A stretch of DNA of 64,000 nucleotides from Eukaryota sp. TZLM1-RC. Taxonomy: Eukaryota; Metamonada: BaSk clade. The stretch is from assembly GCA_040285825.1 (NCBI GenBank), contig JAUPSS010000003.1, forward strand, positions 1,674,001-1,738,000, in the 5' to 3' direction. How positions within the stretch are numbered: position 1 is the first letter of the stretch; each line of letters starts with the position of its first letter. Below the pieces are notes generated by a model. The model searched no databases. It was not told the origin of the DNA and worked only from the letters and a program-made list of their open reading frames with translations. Made by a program: the position numbers and the translations under genes. Positions 41,026 to 50,690 of the stretch are shown piece by piece.

Positions 41026-41149
41026 TTTGCTGAGACGTTTTCTGGGCCTGATTTTCAACAGCATTGATATCTTTGAAGTTGTAACAGGCTTTTTGCTTAC
41101 TAATATTTGATTTTCTGTAATTACGATTTGCAGAAGTAGCAATTTTATC

Positions 41150-41390
41150 GCACATTTGTAAAAATTGGTTGAAGAAAAACCAATAAAACGATTTGATATT
41201 TTTCCATAGCGCTCACTAATTCAATTCGCCAGCATTAATCGATTTCCTCGGTTCTTTCATGGAATATGAGAAGCAATGGCGAGACGACAAGCGGACCAAG
41301 ATTTTGTAGAGGAAATCTTGGTTAACCAATTTTGTCCCATTAGTTATGATTATATCTTATTAAGTGTTGTATTTCAATAAAAAACCTAAT
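41150..41390 (+). mobile_element. Family A retrotransposon 3' end, diverged
   Basis: Encodes RFDIF, RRQADQDFVEEIL and then the family A 3' UTR, diverged after GTCCCATTAGTTATGA, with AATAAA near 41378. Confidence 0.75.
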
Positions 41391-41566
41391 TTAAATTTAA
41401 TTTCATGATCCTTATGTTGACAAGGCACACATTATCTAAAAACATAATTCCATCAAATATTCAAAATTAGTAATTGGTTTAATGAGAACTCTTCACTACA
41501 AATAAAAAAAGGTCACTATCTAATTACAAAATGTTACTAGAAAACACTAGAAAAACAGACCAAAAA

Positions 41567-43105
41567 CTAACTATTCCCCAATAATTCTTTTCTTTTTTTC
41601 ATAATCTTGTTCAACACATCCTTATCAAAAGCCTCTGAAACTCTGATTCCGTTTCTATTTTCAATTAATTTACTCAAAGGCAGCACATTCGAAACAGAAT
41701 CTTCAGCTATTAACAAATAAAAAATTGCTTCTTGTGGCTTCTCTTGAAGATTACAACATTGTCCAAGTAATAACAAACTCTCGCTTAAAAGCTGACAGAG
41801 TGACACGTCATCAAACCTAGAGTCAAGTAAATTCTCGCAAATATTGACCGAGTGACGTAGTAATGCTTCTGCTTTAGGAAAGTTGTTTTTTCCAATAAGA
41901 ATTTCTCCTAAATATCGAGTGGTCCTGGCTATTTCTTCACTATTTGGATCAACATTTGGTTTGTAAAGATTCCATAATTCAAGACAATGTGCTTCTGCAT
42001 CATCATAGTTGGAATTACTAATAAAAGTTTTTATAGATTCTACCAAATTTTCAGCAGAAACTTGCCAAGGTTCTTGGACAACATCTTGTAAAAATGATGT
42101 TGATTCATCAATCAAATGTCCATTGAATTCCAGAGAAAAATCAAAATCAACAAATTCATCTCCTATTTGACCTGATGATGTAAACAGTAGATGACCGTCA
42201 ACTGATAAATTTGATTGGTAATCACAGTCACCTCTTGATTGAATCAGTTCAATTGAAGGAGGGTTTCGTTGTAGTGAAAAACGAGTACTAATGATTTCCA
42301 CATGGGCAATCCCAGAACTATCACCACCTTCCAAAAGCGGAAAACTAACAACAATCGACACATCTTGACAGACAGACATCACGTTTGTTGCGGTTAACTT
42401 CCACCCACAACCATACCTACTCAACTTACTCTCAACAAGACCGCTCCAGCCGTCAAAGTCGTACTCCAAGTCCCCTGAAAAGAACATAAACTCTCCATGC
42501 ATCCACTTAATGTTCATGGCGAAGGAAGAAAAGAAAAGTGTAGAGGAAAAGTGTAGAGAGGGAATGGTGAAGGATGTGAGCTTGGTAAAGACGTCATAGG
42601 TGAGATCAGTGGTGTGGGAAGAGGAAAAAGAGTCACCATTGGGAGATACAAGTGTGAAGTTAAGAGTTGAGTTTCCCTTGAGAAGTAAATTGTCTATTGT
42701 ACAAAACCATTCAGCAGAGGGGTTAGAGGTGGGGGCAAAAGAGAAGTGGGCCTGGAGGCGTTCAGCATCACGGGTAACATCTCCAAAGACTGTGAAAGAG
42801 GAGTTAGTGGATGAAGAAAGAGATGAAGAAAAGGAAACCTTACATGTTCCTTCCTCTAGAATGTTAATTGATGAGGTTGAAAGTGATGATTTAAGAGGTG
42901 GTGGCGCACAAGTGGGTGAGTTATGGGAAATCGAGGATCGTGAAGCGGATTGGCGGGAGACAGCTCTTAAATTGGCATGTTGAACTCTATTACTGACCGA
43001 ATCTTCCCGCCTACGAAGATTTGGTGGGAGCATTGGCTGAGAGGGAGATGTATCATCAGCTAGAGTGGTGGCATCGGTATCAACTTTGGAGCATGTTGTA
43101 CCCAT
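41567..43105 (-). CDS. N-acylated TPR-containing protein, unknown family
   Basis: 512 residues from ATG 43103-43105. The start MGTTCSK fits an N-myristoylation site (Gly2, Ser6) with a palmitoylatable Cys5, so membrane attachment is likely. Residues 10-90 are Ser/Pro-rich. The middle (about 90-330) is beta-strand-rich and reminiscent of duplicated immunoglobulin- or C2-like repeats, but no family is recognised. The last 150 residues hold two to three TPR-like helix pairs (NYDDAEAHCLELWNLYKPN, NNFPKAEALLRHSVNICENL, EKPQEAIFYLLIAED). A scaffold at a cell or flagellar membrane is an inference only. Confidence 0.75.
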   Translation of the reverse strand: MGTTCSKVDTDATTLADDTSPSQPMLPPNLRRREDSVSNRVQHANLRAVSRQSASRSSISHNSPTCAPPPLKSSLSTSSINILEEGTCKVSFSSSLSSSTNSSFTVFGDVTRDAERLQAHFSFAPTSNPSAEWFCTIDNLLLKGNSTLNFTLVSPNGDSFSSSHTTDLTYDVFTKLTSFTIPSLHFSSTLFFSSFAMNIKWMHGEFMFFSGDLEYDFDGWSGLVESKLSRYGCGWKLTATNVMSVCQDVSIVVSFPLLEGGDSSGIAHVEIISTRFSLQRNPPSIELIQSRGDCDYQSNLSVDGHLLFTSSGQIGDEFVDFDFSLEFNGHLIDESTSFLQDVVQEPWQVSAENLVESIKTFISNSNYDDAEAHCLELWNLYKPNVDPNSEEIARTTRYLGEILIGKNNFPKAEALLRHSVNICENLLDSRFDDVSLCQLLSESLLLLGQCCNLQEKPQEAIFYLLIAEDSVSNVLPLSKLIENRNGIRVSEAFDKDVLNKIMKKRKELLGNS

Positions 43106-43269
43106 ATCTTCATTGTACTATTTTTAGCAACGGATACAAAATTTTTGAATAAACTGCTCTGTGAATTTCATCGGAAATGCATACATCATGTAGCATTCCT
43201 CCATTCCCTTATACGGTTTCCTTTTCAGGATCACAGCGCCCGAAGGCAATACATGGATACAAACAACTA
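43106..43269 (-). other. Spacer downstream of the Fanzor gene
   Basis: In Fanzor and TnpB systems the guide RNA (omega RNA) overlaps or follows the 3' end of the nuclease gene, so this 164-bp stretch is the place to look. I cannot identify a conserved structure by eye. Confidence 0.3.
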
Positions 43270-45196
43270 TCACTCTCTCACCTCCCTTCTAAATGTCTCT
43301 GGTCTGATCCCAGTAAAATGTTCAGAAATCGCAATCTCTAGCTGATTTCTTGAAGCGGAAATGTCTCTAGACCAGCGTTCATCACATCTGGGACATTCAA
43401 AGTAAGCATTATTGATTCTTCGAGTGCCTTCATGATACACCTTCCTGTGATGTACCTTGCAACAATTGGTTTTGGCAGATGTCATGTATTCATCTCCAAC
43501 CTTCACATTGGCAAAGTATTTCTTTACTTCTGTCAGAAACTTCTTAGTTGGGGCTTTGGTGGATTGTCGAGAAGGTCCATTACCACCATTACCAAATAAT
43601 AGTTTCCCTGTTATTAGCTAGTCTCTTAATTTTGTTAATACAATGAATGAACCTTTTTTGTCTTCTTATCACAAAATCAAACTTATTTCGTCTCAAAATT
43701 CTCTCTGTACTATTGGTCAAAGTTTGGGAAACCAAAGAAATTGTTTCCTGCTCATCATTCCTTATCAGTGAAGCTATTTCAATGAGATACCTGTTGAAGC
43801 TCTCAACGGAAGAAGTGTTCACAGAGGATTGAGTGAGTGGCTGGGGAAAATCAATTACTTTTGCTTTCGGATTCAGTAGAATTCCAGATTGTTCAACAAT
43901 TACCCTATTCTCTTGTGAACAATGTCCAGTTGTCCAACCACATAAATTTGAATGGTTTGCATCAACCGCCACGAAAAAAAGGTCTTCTCTGATGGGAAGA
44001 TACTGCGAGCAATCTTGAGACCGTCTAGCAATTTTCCTCGGTCGGTTAGCTCGCCCATTTATTCTCTTATTTCGTTTTCTAGTGGACTCTCTGAAATAAG
44101 GACGACTTTGACCCAATGCTTGAATTTCAGAATTTTTTCGCCTGGTGCACGTCTTTTTGGGTTTCTTTGAAAAAGTGAAGCGCAATGAGAGTCCATTGCT
44201 AGAAACTGAGAAAGTTTTAAATTTTTTCTTGTTAAAAAACTTAAAAGGGTTCCGTAATAATTGTTGGTTAGGATTCAATTTTTTGAAATATTCCAGAGCT
44301 TGTTGATTAAAAGGAACAAACCCTGGAACTTTGGTGGCAATTGGGGATAAGGCATGTCTTCGAAATACATTTGGGGATGTACTTTCTAGACGATGTAATA
44401 TTGACAATCCCCAATGGCTTATCAACCAACAATTATAAACAGTGACATCCGATTCATCACGCCTCAGGGCACGCGTATACAAATCATTAGATGTTACTGT
44501 TTGGTTCCAAATTTCGGAAATATGAAAATGATATTCATCATACCACTGTCTTAAATTTTCAGAAATTGTGGAACCGGAAACCACACAACTGGCATACTTT
44601 GATGGAGCAGGACACTCCATCTGCTTACCCATAGACCTGAAGAAATTCAGTTTCCAGGTCACAGGGCCATCGGTCAGCAGCTGTCTGTGAGCTGATTCGA
44701 GTTGAACAGCTCTATTGCTAAAAAGACCAGCCTGACAAAAGGGTGGATGTTCTTGGCCCTCTACTAACGGAGGCCACGGCCAGGTAGCACTTGATGTCAT
44801 ATGCGTAAGAGCCTCATAGACATCAGGGTTAGTGCTCTTGAAAGGCTCCCTAATTTTAGGTCGACTGTGGGTGACGCAGTCGAAGCACTGCGACCAGAAT
44901 TGACGGTGAGCGAGCCAGCAGGACAGATGCGGATATTCTAATAGAAGCTTTCTTGCCAATAAGGTGGCATAGAAAGCAACATCTCGTACGTGAATAAGCT
45001 GTGCCTCAATAGCTTGAGCAGCACGAGAGGCAAAGAATCTTGGGAGGCTTACAGGCACAGTCGTGGTTGTGGCAGACGGGAGAAGGTCTGGTGGCGGGCG
45101 AACTGGAACTGGGAGTGGCCTTTCGCCCTCATTTAAGCCAGCACTTGGGTGGTGCGCTGCTTCTGGAATCCAACCATTATCATCTGGTGATGACAC
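43270..45196 (-). CDS. Fanzor (eukaryotic TnpB-like RNA-guided nuclease), apparently intact, two exons
   Basis: Exon 1 45196-43642, a 34-nt intron, exon 2 43607-43270; total 1,893 nt, in frame, 630 residues. N-terminal helical/REC-like region; VSSNGLSLRFTFSK matches the TDG-x-SVS strand; RuvC-I is FFVAVDANHSNLCGW (Asp about 412). Splicing creates KLLFGNGGNGPSRQSTKAPT, the Fanzor FGDGSF...APT segment, followed by GDEYMTSAKTNCC (Glu of the rearranged RuvC-II site, about 556), a zinc ribbon (CPRC) and RuvC-III WSRDISASRN (Asp about 600). The ORF boundary at 45196 is a GTG. The first in-frame ATG is 44800 and the frame is closed by TGA about 45 bp upstream, so the true N-terminus may lie in another exon. 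The N-terminal half is more GC-rich than the neighbours, suggesting recent arrival. Confidence 0.85.
43608..43641 (-). other. 34-nt intron in the Fanzor gene
   Basis: Minus strand GTATTA...CTAATAACAG. Removal joins RQKRFIH to WKLLFGNGGNG and the two otherwise out-of-phase frames. It fits the 3' signal of the host-gene introns. Confidence 0.85.
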
Positions 45197-45239
45197 TTGT
45201 CTCTGAGGACAAGTACGTCGGTTGTGGGTGGCCGCCCGT

Positions 45240-46900
45240 CAGACGGAACACGGCATAGTGTCAGACAATCAGAAATGATTGATTGTTCAGTTTGGGTTAT
45301 TTTCAAAATTTGGTGTCAATGTCGACAACTTTTCTTCTATTTGCTATATTGCAATAAAGATTGTTTAAACAGTTTATTAAAGGTACATCTATCGAGACAT
45401 CAGGTTTCTGTTGTGTTTCTCTCTTGAAAGCAGCATGTTGTGTCACTGATGTTGGTAATTGGGTTTCAAATGGTTTGTCATCAGTTTCATCATCCAAAAT
45501 TCATCTTTATCATACTTTTTCTTTGTTTTTCATCTCAACATTCAAAGGTCCGTACTTCACACAACTGGGACTTTTCAAGACGAATCTGCTTATTCAATGA
45601 CCTACAACCATGATCATACCTCTATTCAACTTCTATTTCATCCATCCTCAACACCAATCAATCAATCTACTTGGGTTACAAATAAGGTAGACTCATTGCT
45701 CTAGACAATCATGCCCTCCAAAAATCACTTGAAATCCCAGTGATACCACAGGATCAATTCCTGTGTTACATCAATTTGTATACAAGACAACTTACTTGGT
45801 ACCCACTCTACTTTTGATCGACACATCAATCCCCACAACTTTTCCATCAATTTCCTTCCCTTTCTCTCGTCTACAGCATCACTCACTCCCTCAATCAGTA
45901 GACTTTTTCTTCACAACTGCTTCTGATGTTGTTAAGATAGCCTTAAAATCCCCCAATAACATTATCAACCGACTCTCATCACACGATTAAGTCAAAAAGC
46001 GGTTACTTAATGACCCTTACTTTTGAGCGATTGGTATCTCTGTTGTATACGAAACCATTGAGTTTTGGTAAAGCTGTTTCTTTAGATGTTGACTCCTAGA
46101 ACAATCCTTACTAGAAAACCAAACTACTCAACCTCATCGCCCCTCACATGCTGATCCGTCTCTCCAACACTTTGTTAACTCCTACATAAAACATGTCATC
46201 TCTGTTTGTTTGTTTGCTGAATAACTGGGGTCGCACATATATAGAACTCCATAATATACCCTGATCATTATGCAGATTATATTTAACAAGCTCTTTTTTC
46301 AACTTTTGAATAATATTTTTTTAAATATAAATAGAGATTTAATTTAATTTAGCTAATTATTCTGCGAGGACAACTTTTTCCATAATTATTTATGGTAATG
46401 ATTTCATAATGATTTCAATCAATATGCTGAAAAATTATTGGTGAAAGAATATTGCAAGTGAAGCTACTGTGAATTTCACATATCATGCATTCCCCTGTGA
46501 AATTCACTCCTGTTTTCAACTTTCTCAGTGTCTACTCACAGGGTGTAAGAGACATGTAGCGTCATTTGACAAAGACAATCATGATCTTCGTCAATGGGCT
46601 TCATAAATACACCTAATGCTTTCACAGAACAAAACCTCGCTACTTGATGTATCTAGGTGGATCTACCAAATGCTACTAAGGCATTTGTAGATCGGTCTCA
46701 AAAGTTTTTCCAAAGTTTTTGTTTCTGTATGCTCACGTTCCCTATTCATCTCCTCAACAGAGCTTCTGGGCAAATGTATCTTTCCGGCCACAATTCGGCT
46801 TTTTTCTTAATTTGAATATTATTGGCACGTTATTATGCTAAGAAGCTTCTGAACTGTGTTTTCTAGGTTTTCTGTGTTTTATGTCTACACCATTAAGTAA
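45240..46900. other. Intergenic, 1.6 kb without recognised gene
   Basis: Several short plus-strand ORFs (45197-45990) start at TTG or GTG and show no family features. 46000-46900 is stop-rich. It may hold the 5' part of the Fanzor-bearing element. Confidence 0.4.
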
Positions 46901-46934
46901 AAGTTGAAAACTAAGGCCCATAGATGTCGATACC

Positions 46935-47560
46935 AAAGGATGGCTTTAAGCAGTATAATTAATCGAATGAGTAAAAGAACAATTAGATTATTAGGTATTT
47001 TGGGAAAAATTGAAGAGCAATTTTTAGCTATTCAAGAACTAAAAATTGACAAGCATTTAGCGTTTTCGGTTTTGAATGTGTGTTTTGGATCAAAAATAAA
47101 TCACCTTCTTCGTTCTTTATCTCCTACAATTTCACATGATCAGTAGGTTCAATTTTGTTCTGACTTTTCTTAAATACAAAATGTCGACCAATGGAATTAA
47201 GAACAGTATTATTCCAATATATTGCTTGTATGACGTCTTCCTTAATTCATTGTAAGGAAGTATTAAATAAGTAAAAGAGTGAGGCAAACTGAACTAACTG
47301 AATGAACACCAATTAATTGCAGATTCTAATGATGTTGTTATTGGCTTTGAGGATTGGAAAGAAAAAGAAACGAAAAACCAACACCATCCGAGGTGATGCA
47401 CTGAGAGGAATTCTCAGAAAAGTTGGTATTAAAGTGTAGTTGGTAGTTTAGTATTATACCAGTAAAAGATGTGCTGCTTGTGTCCAAAACAATAGAGAGG
47501 GGAAAGCTAAATGTGATGTTGATATAAAAGACCCCAATGCATATAATAGATTCAAACAAA
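46935..47560 (+). pseudogene. Fanzor remnant interrupted by a retrotransposon piece
   Basis: 46935-46995 matches 51825-51885 of the large Fanzor copy (AGCAGTATAATTAATC, then ATGA, then AAAGAACAATTAG). 47320-47560 encodes DVVIGFEDWKEKETKN, LRGILRKVGIKV and YYTSKRCAAC, equivalent to VVIGIGDWEQRKHMKF, LRILFEKAGYKVFLIDEFRTS and C-x2-C. In between lies a family C piece (46996-47145). Stops disrupt the frame, including the DEF part of DEFRTS. Confidence 0.75.
46996..47145 (+). mobile_element. Family C retrotransposon fragment inside a Fanzor remnant
   Basis: Encodes EEQFLAIQELKIDKHLAFSV, then GSKINHLLRSLSPTIS, equivalent to LSDLNIEKHLKFFFLRICYS...ILPSTSPSIS at 26.3 kb. Confidence 0.7.
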
Positions 47561-47902
47561 AAAGAAGAGATTGAAAATTGATTTAATGTTGGCCAAAAAG
47601 CAGGATCACGGTGCTGATTTTATTCAAATTCTTGAAAAAAAATCATGTACCAGAAATTTGGAATCTAAGAAAGATGATAATAACTAAGTAATACCATGGA
47701 CTGCATACTGTCCAGATAGTGAACGTGGCGTCTATGTTTAACAATGCTCAGAACATGCTCAGAATTACCCACTCTCATATTCATAATAAACACAATCCAA
47801 AGGTGATGCAAAGGTTTGTGAGTGTGGAAAAGAAAGCTAAGAGCAGTATTATATTAATAAGCATGGATAGAAAGCATTCTTTGAGTTATCACACAACACA
47901 GT
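47561..47902. other. Stop-rich spacer
   Basis: Probably further Fanzor-derived or unknown sequence; no supported gene. Confidence 0.3.
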
Positions 47903-48391
47903 TCATGAGATGAGATCCTCAAGCCATGTCTCGATATCAGACTCATCCTCCTCCGTTAAGAGAATCTCTGGTTCGCCTTTAGAGGAAGGAACTTCTGGAG
48001 GTTCTACAGTTTCATCGAATTGAAATGGTGTAGATGATGTTGCTCTAATTAACTCAAGTTCCTGGACAGGAAGCTCGATTACATCTAATACTGAAGTGGT
48101 GGACAATGGCCCAATAACATCTTTGGCTACTGGCATTGTGATGTCCACTAAATTTCGAAGGTCACCAGGCAGTTCTGTAGGTGTTTGAAGGGATGTACAG
48201 GATTCAGACAGAAGTTGCTCCCACGATGAGGCTTTAGGACCCACCACAGAAGAATCTGCTGGAGGAAATACTGGGGACAACTGTGATGGTACCGCATGTA
48301 CCTTTGTTGTCACTGGTTTACTGGTACTTTTGGTTTGTTGCTTGGACTTATGTATGCGTGAGCGGCGTAGTTTATGCTTATCAACAAGCAT
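47903..48391 (-). CDS. Low-complexity protein with basic start and acidic end, unknown
   Basis: 162 residues from ATG 48389-48391; the longer frame to 48625 begins with TTG. The start MLVDKHKLRRSRIHKSKQQT is strongly basic, the middle Ser/Pro/Thr-rich, and the end acidic (EEDESDIETWLEDL), which resembles an activation-domain-like or short linear motif. No domain recognised. A divergent ORF begins 157 bp away on the other strand. Confidence 0.5.
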   Translation of the reverse strand: MLVDKHKLRRSRIHKSKQQTKSTSKPVTTKVHAVPSQLSPVFPPADSSVVGPKASSWEQLLSESCTSLQTPTELPGDLRNLVDITMPVAKDVIGPLSTTSVLDVIELPVQELELIRATSSTPFQFDETVEPPEVPSSKGEPEILLTEEDESDIETWLEDLIS

Positions 48392-48547
48392 TATGAATCG
48401 TCGTTGAAATTGTCGGTGAATGTAGGTGAAATGAATGAAAAAGAGAAAACCTCCTGGAACCAAGTTGAAGGTTAAAAACCTGCCAGAATAGGCAATCAGA
48501 AGTCGAGAATGGGGTGACAAGTGCAAAATTTGATAAATAAGCTCATT

Positions 48548-49012
48548 ATGTTCGACGCACCTTTGGGACCAAAGATGGTTCAGAATTATATGGATTCGCT
48601 GCTGAGTGAAACCATCCAGGAGCAAGCTTGCATTGAGCCCTACTGGGAGCTCATTGCCAGCCCTCCTGAGATTCCAGCTTCACAGGTGAGTTCTTGTTCA
48701 ATTAAATGTAACAAGGGAACTTTTTCTCATGAAGACTCTCCTTACCATTTGGTTGAAAATAGACTACTTGGTCAGATTGACTCTTCCTCTTTTTTGGTTG
48801 AGAAGGTTCAATGTGTCCAAGTAGTCCATCATGAAGTTTTTATAACTTGTTTTTTAATGAATTGTTCAACATTATTGATTAATAAACATTTTATAAATCC
48901 TTCAAGAAAACACATTACCTATGAATTTGCTGGTCGTGTCTGGTGCACGAACCTGGAAGCTGTATGTGTTTCATACATCTTTGTTTTCACCCACAGTCTC
49001 TTTATAGAATGA
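48548..49012 (+). CDS. ORF of unknown identity, possibly exon 1 plus intron read-through
   Basis: From ATG 48548 the first 46 codons (MFDAPLGPKMVQNYMDSLLS ... ASPPEIPASQ) have balanced composition. After GTGAGT at 48687 the reading becomes AT-rich and Cys/Phe-rich, as if entering an intron or non-coding sequence. Divergent from 48391. No family recognised. Confidence 0.3.
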   Translation: MFDAPLGPKMVQNYMDSLLSETIQEQACIEPYWELIASPPEIPASQVSSCSIKCNKGTFSHEDSPYHLVENRLLGQIDSSSFLVEKVQCVQVVHHEVFITCFLMNCSTLLINKHFINPSRKHITYEFAGRVWCTNLEAVCVSYIFVFTHSLFIE

Positions 49013-49205
49013 AGCAATTCATTTTGTGTTTGTTTTGGAGAGATTGTTGACCAATCTGATAAAATATCTTATGATTTTTTTATTAAAAATTCTATCAATT
49101 TAATTCCTTTTTATAATAGCAATATATATTTTAAAAAAAATTAATTTATTAGGTTGAGGGCAAGAAAGTGATGACGTTAAAGACAGTTGGTTAGATGATG
49201 AACAA

Positions 49206-49823
49206 ATGACTGATTCGATCAACAACTTTATCAATCTGTCATCAACTTCACTGGCACATTACAGAAAACTTGTTTGGCCCATCGCATCAGCCCTATTGTT
49301 TTTTAGAGGATTTGTTCAAGAGGATTTTTGCTCACATTTGATCAATTCTGGCGACGAAGAAAATACATTGATTCTTCTACCCTATAATGATGCATTTCAT
49401 CAATCAAATTTGGTTGCATCTGTTGACGAACAATTTACTATTGGACAACACTGGGTACTTGATGAATTCTGGATCAAACCCAGAACAGTACAAGCTTTTC
49501 TTTTTGATACTCTTCGTCATAATGGAGAACAACATCAAAAAATTAATTCAATAATTTTTGAAAAACTTGAAATCAATATTAGTCAGATCATATCTGAATT
49601 TTTCAATCTAATTTGTATGATTGTGGAAACCATATTGTTTGCAAAAAGAATGATCAATTTGTTTTTGTCAAATCAGCTCAATTCAATTGATTCAGTTCAT
49701 ATTAACGATTTTGTCAATCAAGACAAAAGATGTTTTTATAGCTGGGTTGACAATGAACGAAAATCATTTGAGACAAAGAAATGTTTTCTCTGTACAAGAA
49801 ACCATCAGAAAAAGGTGAGCTGA
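49206..49823 (+). CDS. 205-codon ORF upstream of the DNA polymerase remnant, unknown
   Basis: Open from an ATG with ordinary amino-acid composition (LVWPIASALLFFRGFVQEDF, QHWVLDEFWIKPRTVQAFLF) and a final C-x2-C pair (KKCFLCTRNHQKK). It could be the N-terminal part of the polymerase that follows, or a separate gene of the same element. I cannot assign it. Confidence 0.35.
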   Translation: MTDSINNFINLSSTSLAHYRKLVWPIASALLFFRGFVQEDFCSHLINSGDEENTLILLPYNDAFHQSNLVASVDEQFTIGQHWVLDEFWIKPRTVQAFLFDTLRHNGEQHQKINSIIFEKLEINISQIISEFFNLICMIVETILFAKRMINLFLSNQLNSIDSVHINDFVNQDKRCFYSWVDNERKSFETKKCFLCTRNHQKKVS

Positions 49824-49829
49824 TGTATT

Positions 49830-50690
49830 GAACAGACCTTCGAAAGGTGTAAAAACATTTTTCAATGAGAATCCACTGACTCAATACAAATACCCTTTAG
49901 TGACACTATCAAATGTCAAAACACAATTTATTCTCAAAATATTACGTTTTGATATGGAAACTTTGGTGTTGGGTAAAAAGCTCAGTGATAAGGATAAAAA
50001 AATTGTCATTGCTGCAAGAGAACATTCCATCTCTTACTGTCACTCTACAAGATTGTTCCAAATTCTGTTTTTCATATTTTTACTCGAGAACAGATTGAAT
50101 TAAATCTTTGTTTTTGTGACATTGTAGAAAAATCAACAAGCAGAAATGAACATTATTGCAAAGTTGATGATGAAAATATCACTTTATATCATCATTCCTC
50201 TGAAAAAGAATTGCTAAGTTCATTTAAAAAATTATTAGAAACTGATAATCCTCATATAATATGTGGTTTTAATATTCTCAAATTTGACATTTCACACATT
50301 ATGAAACGTTCTGAAAATGAGGACTATTTAAGGGTGAAATCGGTGCTAGTAAATGGGTTCAATACTATAACTCAAATTTAATAGAATTGAATAACAAACA
50401 CTTAAACTCCTTAATTACTGGTCGATTTGTTGTTGATACTTGTAGTATTTACACAAATTATGATCAACCACACAAACTAAACACAGTATCTAAAATTTTA
50501 TTAGGGTAAAATAATATTGACCTTGATCCTCAGTATATCACAAAGTATTGGAAAGTTCAAGAAGATAATCCCTTCTCAGATTTTTTCTTATCCCAAAGAA
50601 GAACTGTAGTTGCAGTTTGTTGTCTGAGCGACACAGATTTAACCATGAGATTATTTAATTTATTTAACAATGGCCCATTCATGGAAACTG
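49830..50690 (+). pseudogene. Family B DNA polymerase remnant, 3'-5' exonuclease domain
   Basis: Split over frames by stops. Exo I-like ILRFDMETLVLG (near 49940), SEKELLSSFKKLLETDNPHI followed by ICGFNILKFDISHI (Exo II, near 50260), GRFVVDTCSIYTNY and KLNTVSKILLG (near 50420-50505), and Exo III-like CLSDTDLTMRLFNLF (near 50625-50665). The order and spacing are those of eukaryotic/large-DNA-virus family B polymerases. The palm and thumb domains are absent: the sequence passes directly into a Fanzor copy at about 50690. The source (host delta-type, virus or large transposon) is not determined. Confidence 0.75.

Noticed and set aside
42600-42983. 127-codon ORF opposite the TPR protein
   Set aside because: Antisense to the Ser-rich N-terminal part; no domain.
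45303-45990. Cluster of short ORFs upstream of the Fanzor gene as a possible cargo gene
   Set aside because: Mostly non-ATG starts, overlapping in several frames, no similarity found by eye.
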